DNA from: Fibrobacterota bacterium
GTDB lineage: Bacteria; Fibrobacterota; Chitinivibrionia; Chitinivibrionales; Chitinispirillaceae
Length of the DNA: 64,000 nucleotides
Reading direction: 5' to 3'
Assembly (NCBI GenBank): GCA_023412475.1
Contig: JAEYNR010000079.1
Coordinates: 186,001 to 250,000 of the forward strand
This document shows, piece by piece, positions 1 through 8,200 of this stretch. The translations under genes and the position numbers were made by a program. Each line of letters begins with the position of its first letter. Within the stretch, counting starts at the first letter, position 1. Below the pieces are notes generated by a model that saw only the letters and a list, made by a program, of their open reading frames with translations, did not search any database and was not told the origin of the DNA.

Positions 1-320
1 TTGGATTCGCCCTCCGTTTTGACTGCTGCAGATGTTGTGGTCGAAAAATATTAATTTCTGAAGGTGTTTTTCTTATAGTGGAAAGCGGCGGGCTTTACTG
101 CACCAGATGCGGGGAAGTAAACCGGTCTTTACCGGATGCATACATTCAGAGTACAGTTTTACAGAAGCTTAATGGATCTTCTTCACCGCTGAAATTACCC
201 TCCGATGAACTTATGCGCTTGACCAGACTGGCTGCATCCTACTGCCGTTTTCATCTGGATATCCGCCCGGAATTTAAGTCTCTCAAATTTATCGAACAGA
301 TTGTTGCAAATTGCTGTTAA
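1..320 (+). CDS. recO: DNA repair protein RecO, C-terminal fragment
   Basis: The frame is open from the left edge of the window, so this is the 3' part of a longer gene. RecO works with RecF and RecR to load RecA onto SSB-coated gaps. The visible part holds the cysteine-rich zinc-binding region (a CCRCCG stretch followed about 20 residues later by CTRCGE) and the typical end of the family, where a basic helix (FHLDIRP, then FKSLKFIEQI) closes the protein. The spacing of the cysteine pairs around a short GG loop is what the family shows. The N-terminal OB fold lies outside the window, so completeness cannot be judged. A hairpin with a short T run follows 20 bases after the stop. Confidence 0.78.
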   Translation, partial: GFALRFDCCRCCGRKILISEGVFLIVESGGLYCTRCGEVNRSLPDAYIQSTVLQKLNGSSSPLKLPSDELMRLTRLAASYCRFHLDIRPEFKSLKFIEQIVANCC

Positions 321-341
321 CGCAACACAAACAACAAACGG

Positions 342-376
342 AAAAGCTGTGTACAAAAATCTGAACCAGCTTTTTG
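342..376 (+). terminator. Probable rho-independent terminator after recO
   Basis: AAAAGCTG (342-349) pairs with CAGCTTTT (367-374), giving an 8-bp stem with a 17-nt loop followed by a short T run. It sits in the 144-bp gap between recO and the next gene. Confidence 0.5.
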
Positions 377-464
377 TGAAAAATTCTTAATACAAAGCCT
401 CCATAACCGTAATCACTATTCTATCCTGTTAAATCAAAATTACTCCTAAGAGAAAAGGAGGCTG

Positions 465-1277
465 ATGCCAGTTACTGTTTCTCATCCGGTATTATCGGTA
501 GGTTTTAAAAAGTTTGGTCTGGTTCTTTCGGCTCTTGTTGTAGGCAGTATGATGCCGGATTTTGAGTTTTTCATGCGGCTCAGTTCTGGAAGGGTTATCG
601 GACATACATTTGAAGGAATTTTTCTTTTCTGTATCCCGGTAGGATTAGTGGTGCTGTTTCTATTTCATAAACTGATGAAATTCCCTTTACTATCACTGGT
701 ACCGCACAGCCATCAGCTAAGGCTTTTTCCGGTTGCACGTCGGTTCAGGTTTTTCCCATTGAAAAATTTCATGAATATTGTTTTTTCGCTTTTTGTGGGA
801 TCGCTTACTCATCTGATTGCTGATGGCTTTACACATCATGATGGATTTTTTGTAGAGCTTATACCTTTATTGAGCGAACCTGTGGTGGTGCTTTCGCAGG
901 GGACAATACGGGTTTATTTTCTGCTTCAGTATGCATTTTCCATTGTTGGGGCTTTGTTTCTTTTGTACTGGTATATGAAGTGGTATTATAAGGCAGAGCC
1001 GGAAAAACAGGTGGTTCCACATCGTTTTCACATTAGTCGAAAAGTGGGCATAGCACTATCTATCATAACTTTCGCCCTAAGCACAGGAATTACCTATGGA
1101 GTAATGCTGGCAAAGGGTAGTGGGGGGGTAGAGATGGCTAAATCGATGATTTCGCTTTCGGCAATAGCATCGGTAAGCGGTCTAATGGTTGGGCTGATCG
1201 GTTTTGGCCTTATGTGGCACTTTTTTATTCCCCACAGCAAGAGAACAAAAGTTTTGGAGCCAGAAGGAGATTGTTAA
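465..1277 (+). CDS. DUF4184 family integral membrane protein
   Basis: A 270-residue, strongly hydrophobic protein. The N terminus (MPVTVSHP, then a GSMMPDFEFF motif near residue 27 and GHTFEGIFLF near 45) is diagnostic of DUF4184, a bacterial family of unknown function with several transmembrane helices. Later HLIADGFTHHDGFF near residue 115 adds conserved histidines and aspartates, which may bind a metal; this resembles membrane-bound hydrolase families, but no reaction is established. About six hydrophobic segments can be seen. The start is supported by a strong AAAAGGAGG Shine-Dalgarno. It appears monocistronic. Confidence 0.8.
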   Translation: MPVTVSHPVLSVGFKKFGLVLSALVVGSMMPDFEFFMRLSSGRVIGHTFEGIFLFCIPVGLVVLFLFHKLMKFPLLSLVPHSHQLRLFPVARRFRFFPLKNFMNIVFSLFVGSLTHLIADGFTHHDGFFVELIPLLSEPVVVLSQGTIRVYFLLQYAFSIVGALFLLYWYMKWYYKAEPEKQVVPHRFHISRKVGIALSIITFALSTGITYGVMLAKGSGGVEMAKSMISLSAIASVSGLMVGLIGFGLMWHFFIPHSKRTKVLEPEGDC

Positions 1278-1534
1278 GTGAGAAAACAGGCAACCAGAAA
1301 GACTCTCTTGCACAAATTCTAAACCTCAAACCCAAATCCTAAACAAAAAGCACGAAATTCGAATGACCTAATCCGAAACAAGAAGAGGAAATGGGAAAAA
1401 AGAACTCAATTGATAGCTTTTAGCTACGTTGAAAGACTCTTATTCCCTGTTTTGAATTAATTTCGACCCACTGAACCCTCCCGGCACATGTTTTGCAGAT
1501 TTTTTCCTCATCAAATACCAAAAGGAGTGTGGTG
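1278..1534. other. Intergenic stretch with dispersed AT-rich repeat
   Basis: 257 bases without a gene. Positions 1318-1395 hold a degenerate string of the type AATCCTAAAC...CACGAAATTCG...TCCGAAACAAGAAGAGG. Very similar text recurs near 4255-4290 and 47205-47230 and, more loosely, in other gaps. No promoter or RNA element was recognised. Confidence 0.5.
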
Positions 1535-2785
1535 ATGAGTTGCAGAAAGTTTTTGCCGCTTTCTTTTTACCTTTTTCTGTTAAGCGCTATTATTAGCGGG
1601 ATGCTCTTTCTCTGTGGCAGGTCGCCTTCTGAGCCAAACAGGTCCGAATGTGGATCGATTCAAATCAGGGCACTAGTTCGGGAGAGCTTAAGGAAATCAA
1701 ATGCTGCAGCTACAACTTCATTTGAAAATCTGGAATTGGAAATTTATGGCAATGGTAACGATACACTGCGTTTTAGCAGTAAGATAAGCGGCAATCTGAT
1801 GGTAGTAAATGACACTTTCAGTGGAATACCTGCAGGAGTAAACCATGAAGTCAAAATTTATACCACCGATAACAACGGGATCAAAGTTCACATCGATTCT
1901 TTAGATAAAAGAATTGTGAAGATAGAAAAAAATGCAGTCACTGTTATTAACGCCACACTTATTCCTGCTGCGGGGTCAATATATATGCAACTGGCAAATG
2001 TTTCTACAGACATCGATTCAGTCAGCTTATCATTTGTATCCATACAAGGAACCTGGGAGAAGCGGTTAAAAAGGAATTTAAAGATGAATTTAAGTCTGGA
2101 TAATATTCCGGATGGCACAGAGGGAACGGTTTATTTTACTGCAATAAATTCAGCAGGGGATACCCTTTGTTATGCCAGCAAGAAGATAACCTTTAATGCC
2201 CGAGAATCATCAGAGTTGGATTTCGAGTTCGACTTTCTTCCTGGTTCCTTGGCAATGGATATTGCTGTGAGAAGAACAGGAGTTACCCTTATAACCATGA
2301 ATATGGCTGAGCAGATTAACTCAGAGGAGAATGGTAAGCTCATTATCACTGAAATCATGTATAATGCTGCGGATTCATCAAAGTATATCAAAATTTATAA
2401 CCCTTCTGAAACGGCCATAACATTTGAAACTCTGATAGTCGAAATCGATAAAAGCAGGAAAAAAATTGATTCTGTAGTCGTTGAGGCTCAAAGGTTTTAT
2501 GTTCTGGGAAAAAAAGAAGACTCACTGGCGGGTAAATCGATTCAGCTTGCTCTTGCAAAAGCGGGAAATCTGATCACCCTTAGAGACAGGGACTCTACCA
2601 TCATCGACCGGGTTATCTTTATAGGTACAAATAATTCACTAGAGTGGCCTGTTGCAGCTATAAGCAGAGCAATTTATCTAAATTCCGATTCATACGATGT
2701 CTCGAAGAATAATTTTGGCAGGAACTGGTATACTGTTACTGACCAGGATTCCGAGTCTGACAGTCTCCAGAACACACCTAACTAA
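1535..2785 (+). CDS. Secreted or membrane-anchored protein with C-terminal lamin-tail-like domain
   Basis: A 416-residue exported protein. I chose the ATG at 1535 because AAAGGAG lies eight bases upstream; an in-frame ATG at 1493 has no such site. The N terminus has basic residues, a long hydrophobic stretch and then FLCG, which could be an atypical lipobox (Leu at -1 is unusual) or just an uncleaved anchor. The middle (residues about 40-270) looks like two or three beta-sandwich repeats. From about residue 280, KLIITEIMYNAAD followed by IKIYNPSE and ITLRDRDST matches the lamin-tail domain (LTD), common in secreted proteins of the FCB group and often near calcium- or surface-linked functions. 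Its 3' end overlaps the convergent DAHP synthase gene by 8 bases. Confidence 0.65.
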   Translation: MSCRKFLPLSFYLFLLSAIISGMLFLCGRSPSEPNRSECGSIQIRALVRESLRKSNAAATTSFENLELEIYGNGNDTLRFSSKISGNLMVVNDTFSGIPAGVNHEVKIYTTDNNGIKVHIDSLDKRIVKIEKNAVTVINATLIPAAGSIYMQLANVSTDIDSVSLSFVSIQGTWEKRLKRNLKMNLSLDNIPDGTEGTVYFTAINSAGDTLCYASKKITFNARESSELDFEFDFLPGSLAMDIAVRRTGVTLITMNMAEQINSEENGKLIITEIMYNAADSSKYIKIYNPSETAITFETLIVEIDKSRKKIDSVVVEAQRFYVLGKKEDSLAGKSIQLALAKAGNLITLRDRDSTIIDRVIFIGTNNSLEWPVAAISRAIYLNSDSYDVSKNNFGRNWYTVTDQDSESDSLQNTPN

Positions 2786-3806
2786 GTTGATGATAAGTCT
2801 CGGAAATCATTCTTTCGGTGTCATCCCACCCCAGGCATTCATCGGTTACAGAAACACCATAACGCAGTGGCACATCTGATATCTCCTGGTTGCCTTCACC
2901 GATATTACTTTCCACCATCAGGCCACACACAGGTAAACTATCTCTTCTTAATTTCAGACACTCTCTCCAGACTTTAATCTGATTCTTAAATTGTTTATTG
3001 GAATTCTGATGGCTGCAGTCAACAATGACCGATGGATTGAGCTGGTGATGCAAAAGTTTAGCAAGTGCGGAATTTAAGAATGGAGCATAATAGTTGGGAC
3101 TATTTTTTCCACCACGCAAAATAAGATGACAGTATTGGTTTCCTTCGCTGTGTTGTACGCACACCCGGCCCCCTTCGTTTATATTCAAGAAACTGTGTGG
3201 CTTGCCTGCGGCGATGATGGAGTTGATAGCTGAATCCACGGTTCCATCGGTACAGTTTTTGAACCCCACCGGCAGGGGTAATCTGCTGACCATCTCGCGG
3301 TGAGTCTGACTTTCTGATGTCCTTGCACCTATTGCACCCCAACTGCTGAGATCTGAGATATAATGAGTTACCAGCGGGTCCAGAAATTCCATACCTGCGG
3401 CCATACCCATAGAGGTGATAGAGACAAGAAGTGCCCTGGCCTGCCTCAGCCCCTCTTCCAGATCGCAGGAATCATTCATATATGGATCATTTATCATCCC
3501 TTTCCATCCTACCGATGTGCGGGGTTTTTCAAGATACACTCGCATGATGATTACCAGGCGGTCCTCAAATTTTTCTTTCAGTTTATTGAGCCTGTAGGCA
3601 TAATCCAGTGCTGCCTGTGGGTCATGAATCGAGCAGGGGCCCACAATCAGAAGCAACCTGTTGTCGATTCCCGAAATAATGGCTTGGATGTTTTTTCTGG
3701 CCTGCAGAACTGTTTCTCTGGACTTGCTGCTTAGAGGCAGTTTTTCAGAGAGTGTCCCAGGCGATGGAAGAACACCGACCTCCTGACAATTTAGAACTGT
3801 TTCCAT
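2778..3806 (-). CDS. aroG: 3-deoxy-7-phosphoheptulonate (DAHP) synthase, class I AroG/AroF type
   Basis: Catalyses condensation of phosphoenolpyruvate with erythrose 4-phosphate, the first step of the shikimate pathway, in the cytoplasm. The start at 3806 gives 342 residues, close to the 350 of the E. coli enzymes, and begins just before the family core; the frame is open further upstream but that part does not resemble the family. Motifs: LLIVGPCSIHDP, RVYLEKPRTSVGWKG (phosphate and PEP binding), GARTSESQTHREM, and late DCSHQNSNK with metal-binding residues. Which aromatic amino acid feeds back on it cannot be read from the sequence, so the symbol is by family only. A terminator-like hairpin lies in its leader. 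Confidence 0.9.
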   Translation of the reverse strand: METVLNCQEVGVLPSPGTLSEKLPLSSKSRETVLQARKNIQAIISGIDNRLLLIVGPCSIHDPQAALDYAYRLNKLKEKFEDRLVIIMRVYLEKPRTSVGWKGMINDPYMNDSCDLEEGLRQARALLVSITSMGMAAGMEFLDPLVTHYISDLSSWGAIGARTSESQTHREMVSRLPLPVGFKNCTDGTVDSAINSIIAAGKPHSFLNINEGGRVCVQHSEGNQYCHLILRGGKNSPNYYAPFLNSALAKLLHHQLNPSVIVDCSHQNSNKQFKNQIKVWRECLKLRRDSLPVCGLMVESNIGEGNQEISDVPLRYGVSVTDECLGWDDTERMISETYHQLS

Positions 3807-3841
3807 AATTTCCCTAATAGTGTTTTGCTGTGTATAAAAGC

Positions 3842-3873
3842 AAAAAAGCCCCTGATTTTTCAGGGGCTTTTTT
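3842..3873 (-). promoter_or_regulatory. Terminator-like hairpin in the DAHP synthase leader, possible attenuator
   Basis: AAAAAAGCCCCTGA (3842-3855) and TCAGGGGCTTTTTT (3860-3873) form a 14-bp perfect stem with a 4-nt loop. On the minus strand a T run follows, so it has the form of an intrinsic terminator about 36 bases before the start codon. There is little room for a promoter between hairpin and gene, so transcripts probably cross it. No clear Phe/Tyr/Trp leader peptide with its own stop was found and there is no T-box signature. It could also simply end upstream transcription. Confidence 0.45.
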
Positions 3874-4011
3874 TGTTGTCTTTTGGTTTCAGTCAGATAT
3901 ACAAAAGCATCAGCCCCCGCTCTCATTGTCGGCAAAATAAAACCAGTAATAAAAGGAGCTATCTTTTAAAATGACAGTGTAATGGTTATTCATTTTTTTC
4001 ATCTTTTTTCC

Positions 4012-4042
4012 AAATAAAAAACCCCTCTTTTTGGGAGGGGTT
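4012..4042 (-). terminator. Rho-independent terminator downstream of hsp20
   Basis: AACCCCTC (4020-4027) pairs with GAGGGGTT (4035-4042); on the minus strand the hairpin is followed by TTTTTTATTT. It ends transcription coming from the Hsp20 gene. About 50 bases upstream on that strand a further inverted pair, CGCACGA and TCGTGCG (near 4081 and 4124), is visible without obvious function. Confidence 0.7.
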
Positions 4043-4294
4043 CGTTTTATTCTTTAATCTTTATGGCTAACAGATCAATGCGCACGAACCCCTTTAGTTC
4101 TAAACCAAAAGTAAAAATAAAAATATCGTGCGTTCTGATATATTGTTTTCATGCTCATAATATATACCCGAAAAAAAGTGTTGTCAACTTTAAATAGCAT
4201 GGCTGCGGAAATAATGGGAAAGAAATTAATCTTAGACAGGAAAAAGCACTATATCCGAATAGCGAAATCCGAAACAAGAAGAGGATATGGGATA

Positions 4295-4717
4295 CTACTC
4301 TGATTCTATAATCATAGCGTTGGCTGGTGAGTGATGGATTTTAAAAATGAAAATATCTAAAACACCATCTTTATAGTAGGCTTTAACAGAGTCGGGGTTA
4401 AGAGCAGCAGGGAGGTTAAAAGAGCGGTGAAACGATCCGTAGCTTCTTTCCAGATGTCTGTAATGATTTTTTTCTGCGACAGGGCTTTGTTTTTTTTCTC
4501 CGCAGATAGTGAGGATATTTTGATCCAGAGTGATTTCAAAATCGGAGTAATCAAGCCCCGGAAGGTCTGCTTTGATACGGTAGCAGTTTTTTTCTTCCAG
4601 AATGTCTACCGGGGGATAATTGGAACTAATTTTACGGTCAGAGAGATTAAAACTGTCCGAAAACATTTGTTCCAATTCTTCAAAGAGATGCTCATTTTTG
4701 TTCACTTTGTCGCTCAT
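4295..4717 (-). CDS. Hsp20/alpha-crystallin small heat-shock protein
   Basis: A 140-residue ATP-independent chaperone that holds unfolding proteins in the cytoplasm. The alpha-crystallin domain spans roughly residues 38-135, beginning at PVDILEEKNCYRIKADLPG and including ITLDQNILTICGEK, a RSYGSFHRSFNLP strand pair and a closing YYKDGVLDIFIFK. The N-terminal arm is short. A C-terminal I-x-I tail motif is not clear. It lies 19 bases after the small gene at 4737-4910, suggesting one transcript, with a purine-rich ribosome-binding region upstream. No CIRCE palindrome was seen in the upstream gap. Confidence 0.9.
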   Translation of the reverse strand: MSDKVNKNEHLFEELEQMFSDSFNLSDRKISSNYPPVDILEEKNCYRIKADLPGLDYSDFEITLDQNILTICGEKKQSPVAEKNHYRHLERSYGSFHRSFNLPAALNPDSVKAYYKDGVLDIFIFKIHHSPANAMIIESE

Positions 4718-4736
4718 GACTCTTCTTTTTTCCTCT

Positions 4737-4910
4737 TTAAACCAGTAAAAGAAATTCCTGAAGGCTCTTAGAAGTATTTAAAGCGATCTTCAGGTTGATA
4801 AGATCTTCATTATTAATTATTCCCTCTCTTATTGGCCTTCCTTTCAGAAAGGGTATAAAAGAATTAGTAGACTGATCGGGTTGTATCAGAGCTTTATCCA
4901 GAGTATCCAT
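4737..4910 (-). CDS. Small hypothetical protein upstream of hsp20
   Basis: A 57-residue protein of unknown function. The ATG at 4910 is chosen because AGGAG lies seven bases upstream on the minus strand; an upstream in-frame ATG would place that site inside the gene. The sequence is soluble and mixed, with a central FLKGRPIREGI and a leucine-rich end (SLQEFLLLV). It lies 19 bases before hsp20 and is probably cotranscribed, so a stress-related role is possible but only by context. I do not recognise a family. Confidence 0.55.
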   Translation of the reverse strand: MDTLDKALIQPDQSTNSFIPFLKGRPIREGIINNEDLINLKIALNTSKSLQEFLLLV

Positions 4911-5045
4911 AATCTGCTCCTTTCTTAAGTTTATCACCCAGTTACTGCAAAAAGCATGCCGTTTATGGGGTGTAGAAAATTGTTAGCCATTTACCATTAA
5001 AATAGCGAAAAATGTGTAAAAATGTAACAGAATTCATTTTGGTGT

Positions 5046-5109
5046 TCTCTTTTAAAACACATCTGTGTATCAAAACAGAGCTAACTTGTTGAATGTCTTT
5101 TAAAAGAGA
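5046..5109 (+). repeat. Perfect 12-bp inverted repeat in the leader of the first giant gene
   Basis: TCTCTTTTAAAA (5046-5057) and TTTTAAAAGAGA (5098-5109) are perfect inverted copies 40 nt apart. The interior holds ACAC-ATCT-GTGT and an AACA...TGTT pair, so an RNA could fold as a branched structure. It lies 113 bases before the start codon at 5223. A dimeric-protein operator or an mRNA leader structure are both possible. Confidence 0.5.
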
Positions 5110-5222
5110 GGATTAAGAAAGTAGTTTAATTTGAGTAACAGATTTTGAACTGACTATAATCACTCAAACACTAATTCAGTACAAATAACCAAAGACTATC
5201 AGAATTAAAAGGAGTTATCCGT

Positions 5223-8200
5223 ATGAAAACTCAACAGTACGGAAAAGTTGTGTTACTGGTTCTGCTGGCTGTGCAGATCTCTTTCGCCGCTCTTTATAGT
5301 GTTGCCAAAGACGGAGTATACAAGACTGTTCAGAGTGCCATAGATGCAGCCGGTCCTGGCGATATCGTCCAGATCGAAGACCTGGAGGTGTATGAAGAGC
5401 AGGTTACAATCGACAGCACCAAAAGTGGTCTTACCCTCAGATCGGCAAACCCGACAGCTTCTAAAAAGCCGGTAATTAAATTTCAGGACACAAAAACCGT
5501 GCTGCCAAAGACTTATAATCAGTCTTTACATCAAGATTCCATCAATTTCGATCAGAATGGGGCCTTGCGTGTTCTGCGTGCCAGAAATGTTATCATTGAA
5601 GGAATTAAAGTTGACGGGGATGGCGCTTATCCCTGGGAATGGCCATCGGTATGGGAAAATAAATGGGCGCTTTTTCATGGTAATGCGGCTATTACCCTCT
5701 GGATTGCTGGTGATGTGGTAATTAGAAACTGCGATTTAACTAATGCTTATTTCGGAATAAATGTTAAAGATCGTAACGAGGGGGGTATTTTTGCCAACGC
5801 CAACCCTGCAGATATTGATACCTGGAATATTGTGCCATTGGCTGGCTTTGGAAGAACAGGAAACCACATTATTGAAAACAACAGGATTCACGATAACAGT
5901 TATGGAATGTTCTTCGAATCGGTCTGGGATCAGGGTTCAGTAATTCGTTACAATCTTTTTTATGAAAATCATCATACCAGATCGGTTGCCTCTAAAGTGG
6001 CTGGTTTTACAAGTGAAGGTGGGAATCAGCCCGGTGGCGCTATCTTTTTTAAAGACCACGTGCTCTCTCCGCTGGCTATATACAACAACACTTTCTGGCA
6101 TAATCGTGCAACATTTGTAGCAAACTGGCAGGTGGGTGGGCCACATTTAATATTCAATAATATAATAGCCCAACCTGATTCTCTTGCCGGCTTGCATCAG
6201 GATATTTCCGGAAAATTTCCAGCCAGGATGCACCATACACTTTATGCTGCACAGGGCCAGAGAGTTCAATCCCGCAACCAGGATTATTATGTAGGGATGC
6301 GGGATCCTGATGGAACGCATATCGATACCAATGTCAGAGTGACCGCCGTTAGTCAGGTGAGAATACTCAATAGCATGGACAGAGTGGAAATAGAGGGAAT
6401 GAGGGTGAATGTTCAGGTAGAGACCTCTGAGGGGCCTGCAGACACAACAATTTTTGTGGATTGGGCTATACAACCTGGAGCAAGAATTACCAAACCTTTT
6501 GGTGCGAATTCTACTGTTCGTTGGTTCGAGATGAAGTTTCTGTCCACTGATCCAGACAGTCCCGATTTTCTGGTTCCTGACTGGGATGATCCTGATGTGG
6601 ATAGGCTGGTGCTGGATCAGGGTTGGCCTGAGGCGGGAATTTTAGATGCCGATGGGAGTATAGCAGACCTGGGAGCAATATCCAAAGCTGGAAGAACTGA
6701 TGATATCGTTATTATAAAAGCGGTTAGGCCGGTTATAATTGAAGGAACTAGTGCAACAATCGATTTTGAAGTTCTGGGGCTTGAAGATGAATCCCTGAGT
6801 GACTTAAAAGTAAAATATATCCGATGGGTAAGAGATGTTGCTTACCAACCAGACGCTTTTGGACCGGATTTCGATACAATAGCACCTGGAGATGTTATTT
6901 CTGTAGATGTTCCTGGCACTCCTATTAAAATGGGAAGTAACAGTTTAACCGTTGATATTAAAAAAGCACCATCCACTAATGCCCTCCGTGGCTATGGTTT
7001 CTTTGAACTGACCGTCGAAGGAACGAATGCTGATGGAGAAACAGTTGTAAGCAGCGTGGGATTTGTCCCTTATCGTAAAGTGGATTATTTGTTTGAAGTA
7101 AAAATTCTGGACTTCGCCACTGGAAAAATCGAACTGGATTCAGTCAGGGCAGGTGAGTTGGTAAAAATCGCCATTACCCCCAAAAGAGTGGGTGGCGGTT
7201 CCTTCGACAATGAGGTGTCCCCATGTACTTTGACCCTGAGCTCAGGCTATATACTTTATACAGAGCAAGGTGAGATTTTAGAAGTGCCAACTGTCAAAGG
7301 GACCCAGATAGAGGAAGGCTATTTTACCAAAGTTCCCTCAAGTGGATACGACAGAGTTGCGGTTAACGGAGCCTATGGAAAGCAGATCTTTCTAGGGACT
7401 TCCAAGGCGACAAAAATATTGCCAGGAGCTCCGGAGAAGGTGACTTTCCAGAATCCTCCTTCAAAAGGTTTAGCCATAATTGCTGGCTACCTTGATGATG
7501 GATCTGTCAAGGTGGTGGATAAATATGACAATGCTGTTGGGGAAGGCATTGAGGTAAAGATTCGAAGTACTGCACCGGAAATCGGTGATATTCTAAAAGA
7601 TGATGAATCTTATGCTGAAGGTAAAGATGTAGTAAGTGTTACAGATGCCACAGGGGAAGCCTATTTCAGAGCAAGTGTCACTGATGGTAACAAGGATGAT
7701 ACTATCCCTCTGGTTGCAACACTGGTTGAAAACAGTGCAACCGACAATGCAAAGCTTGTAGTAGGTAATGAAAAACCGAAATTCTTTATCCTCTACAGTG
7801 ATACTGCGAAGTACGACATGAAGGCCGAGATCAGAGGGTGTGCCGGAGTAAAATTCCCGGTTACTATTATAGCAGCAACAAATAAGGGGGAAAACATAAT
7901 TGACACCTTGAACAAGGAGTTTATTATTGATCTTCCCAGTGGAATTGCTGCATACAAGACAGATCGTGCTGATGACACAGTGCGTATCACCAGTGATACT
8001 CTGGTTAAAGGTAAAAAAAGAATCTGGATTAAATCTGTCGCCGGACGGCAGAGTAACCAGCAGATTACTATTACCGGTAAAAACGACAACCTTATCATGG
8101 CTAATTCAAGAAAAGGAATCTACTTTGATCTCTGCGGACCTGTGATTGAAAGAGCCGCTTACTTTGCAGATAATGGAAATGGACAGGTTGATCGGTTGGG

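Noticed and set aside
4938..5222. CIRCE element for the hsp20 transcript
   Set aside because: No TTAGCACTC-N9-GAGTGCTAA type palindrome; the inverted repeat present has another sequence and lies nearer the plus-strand gene.
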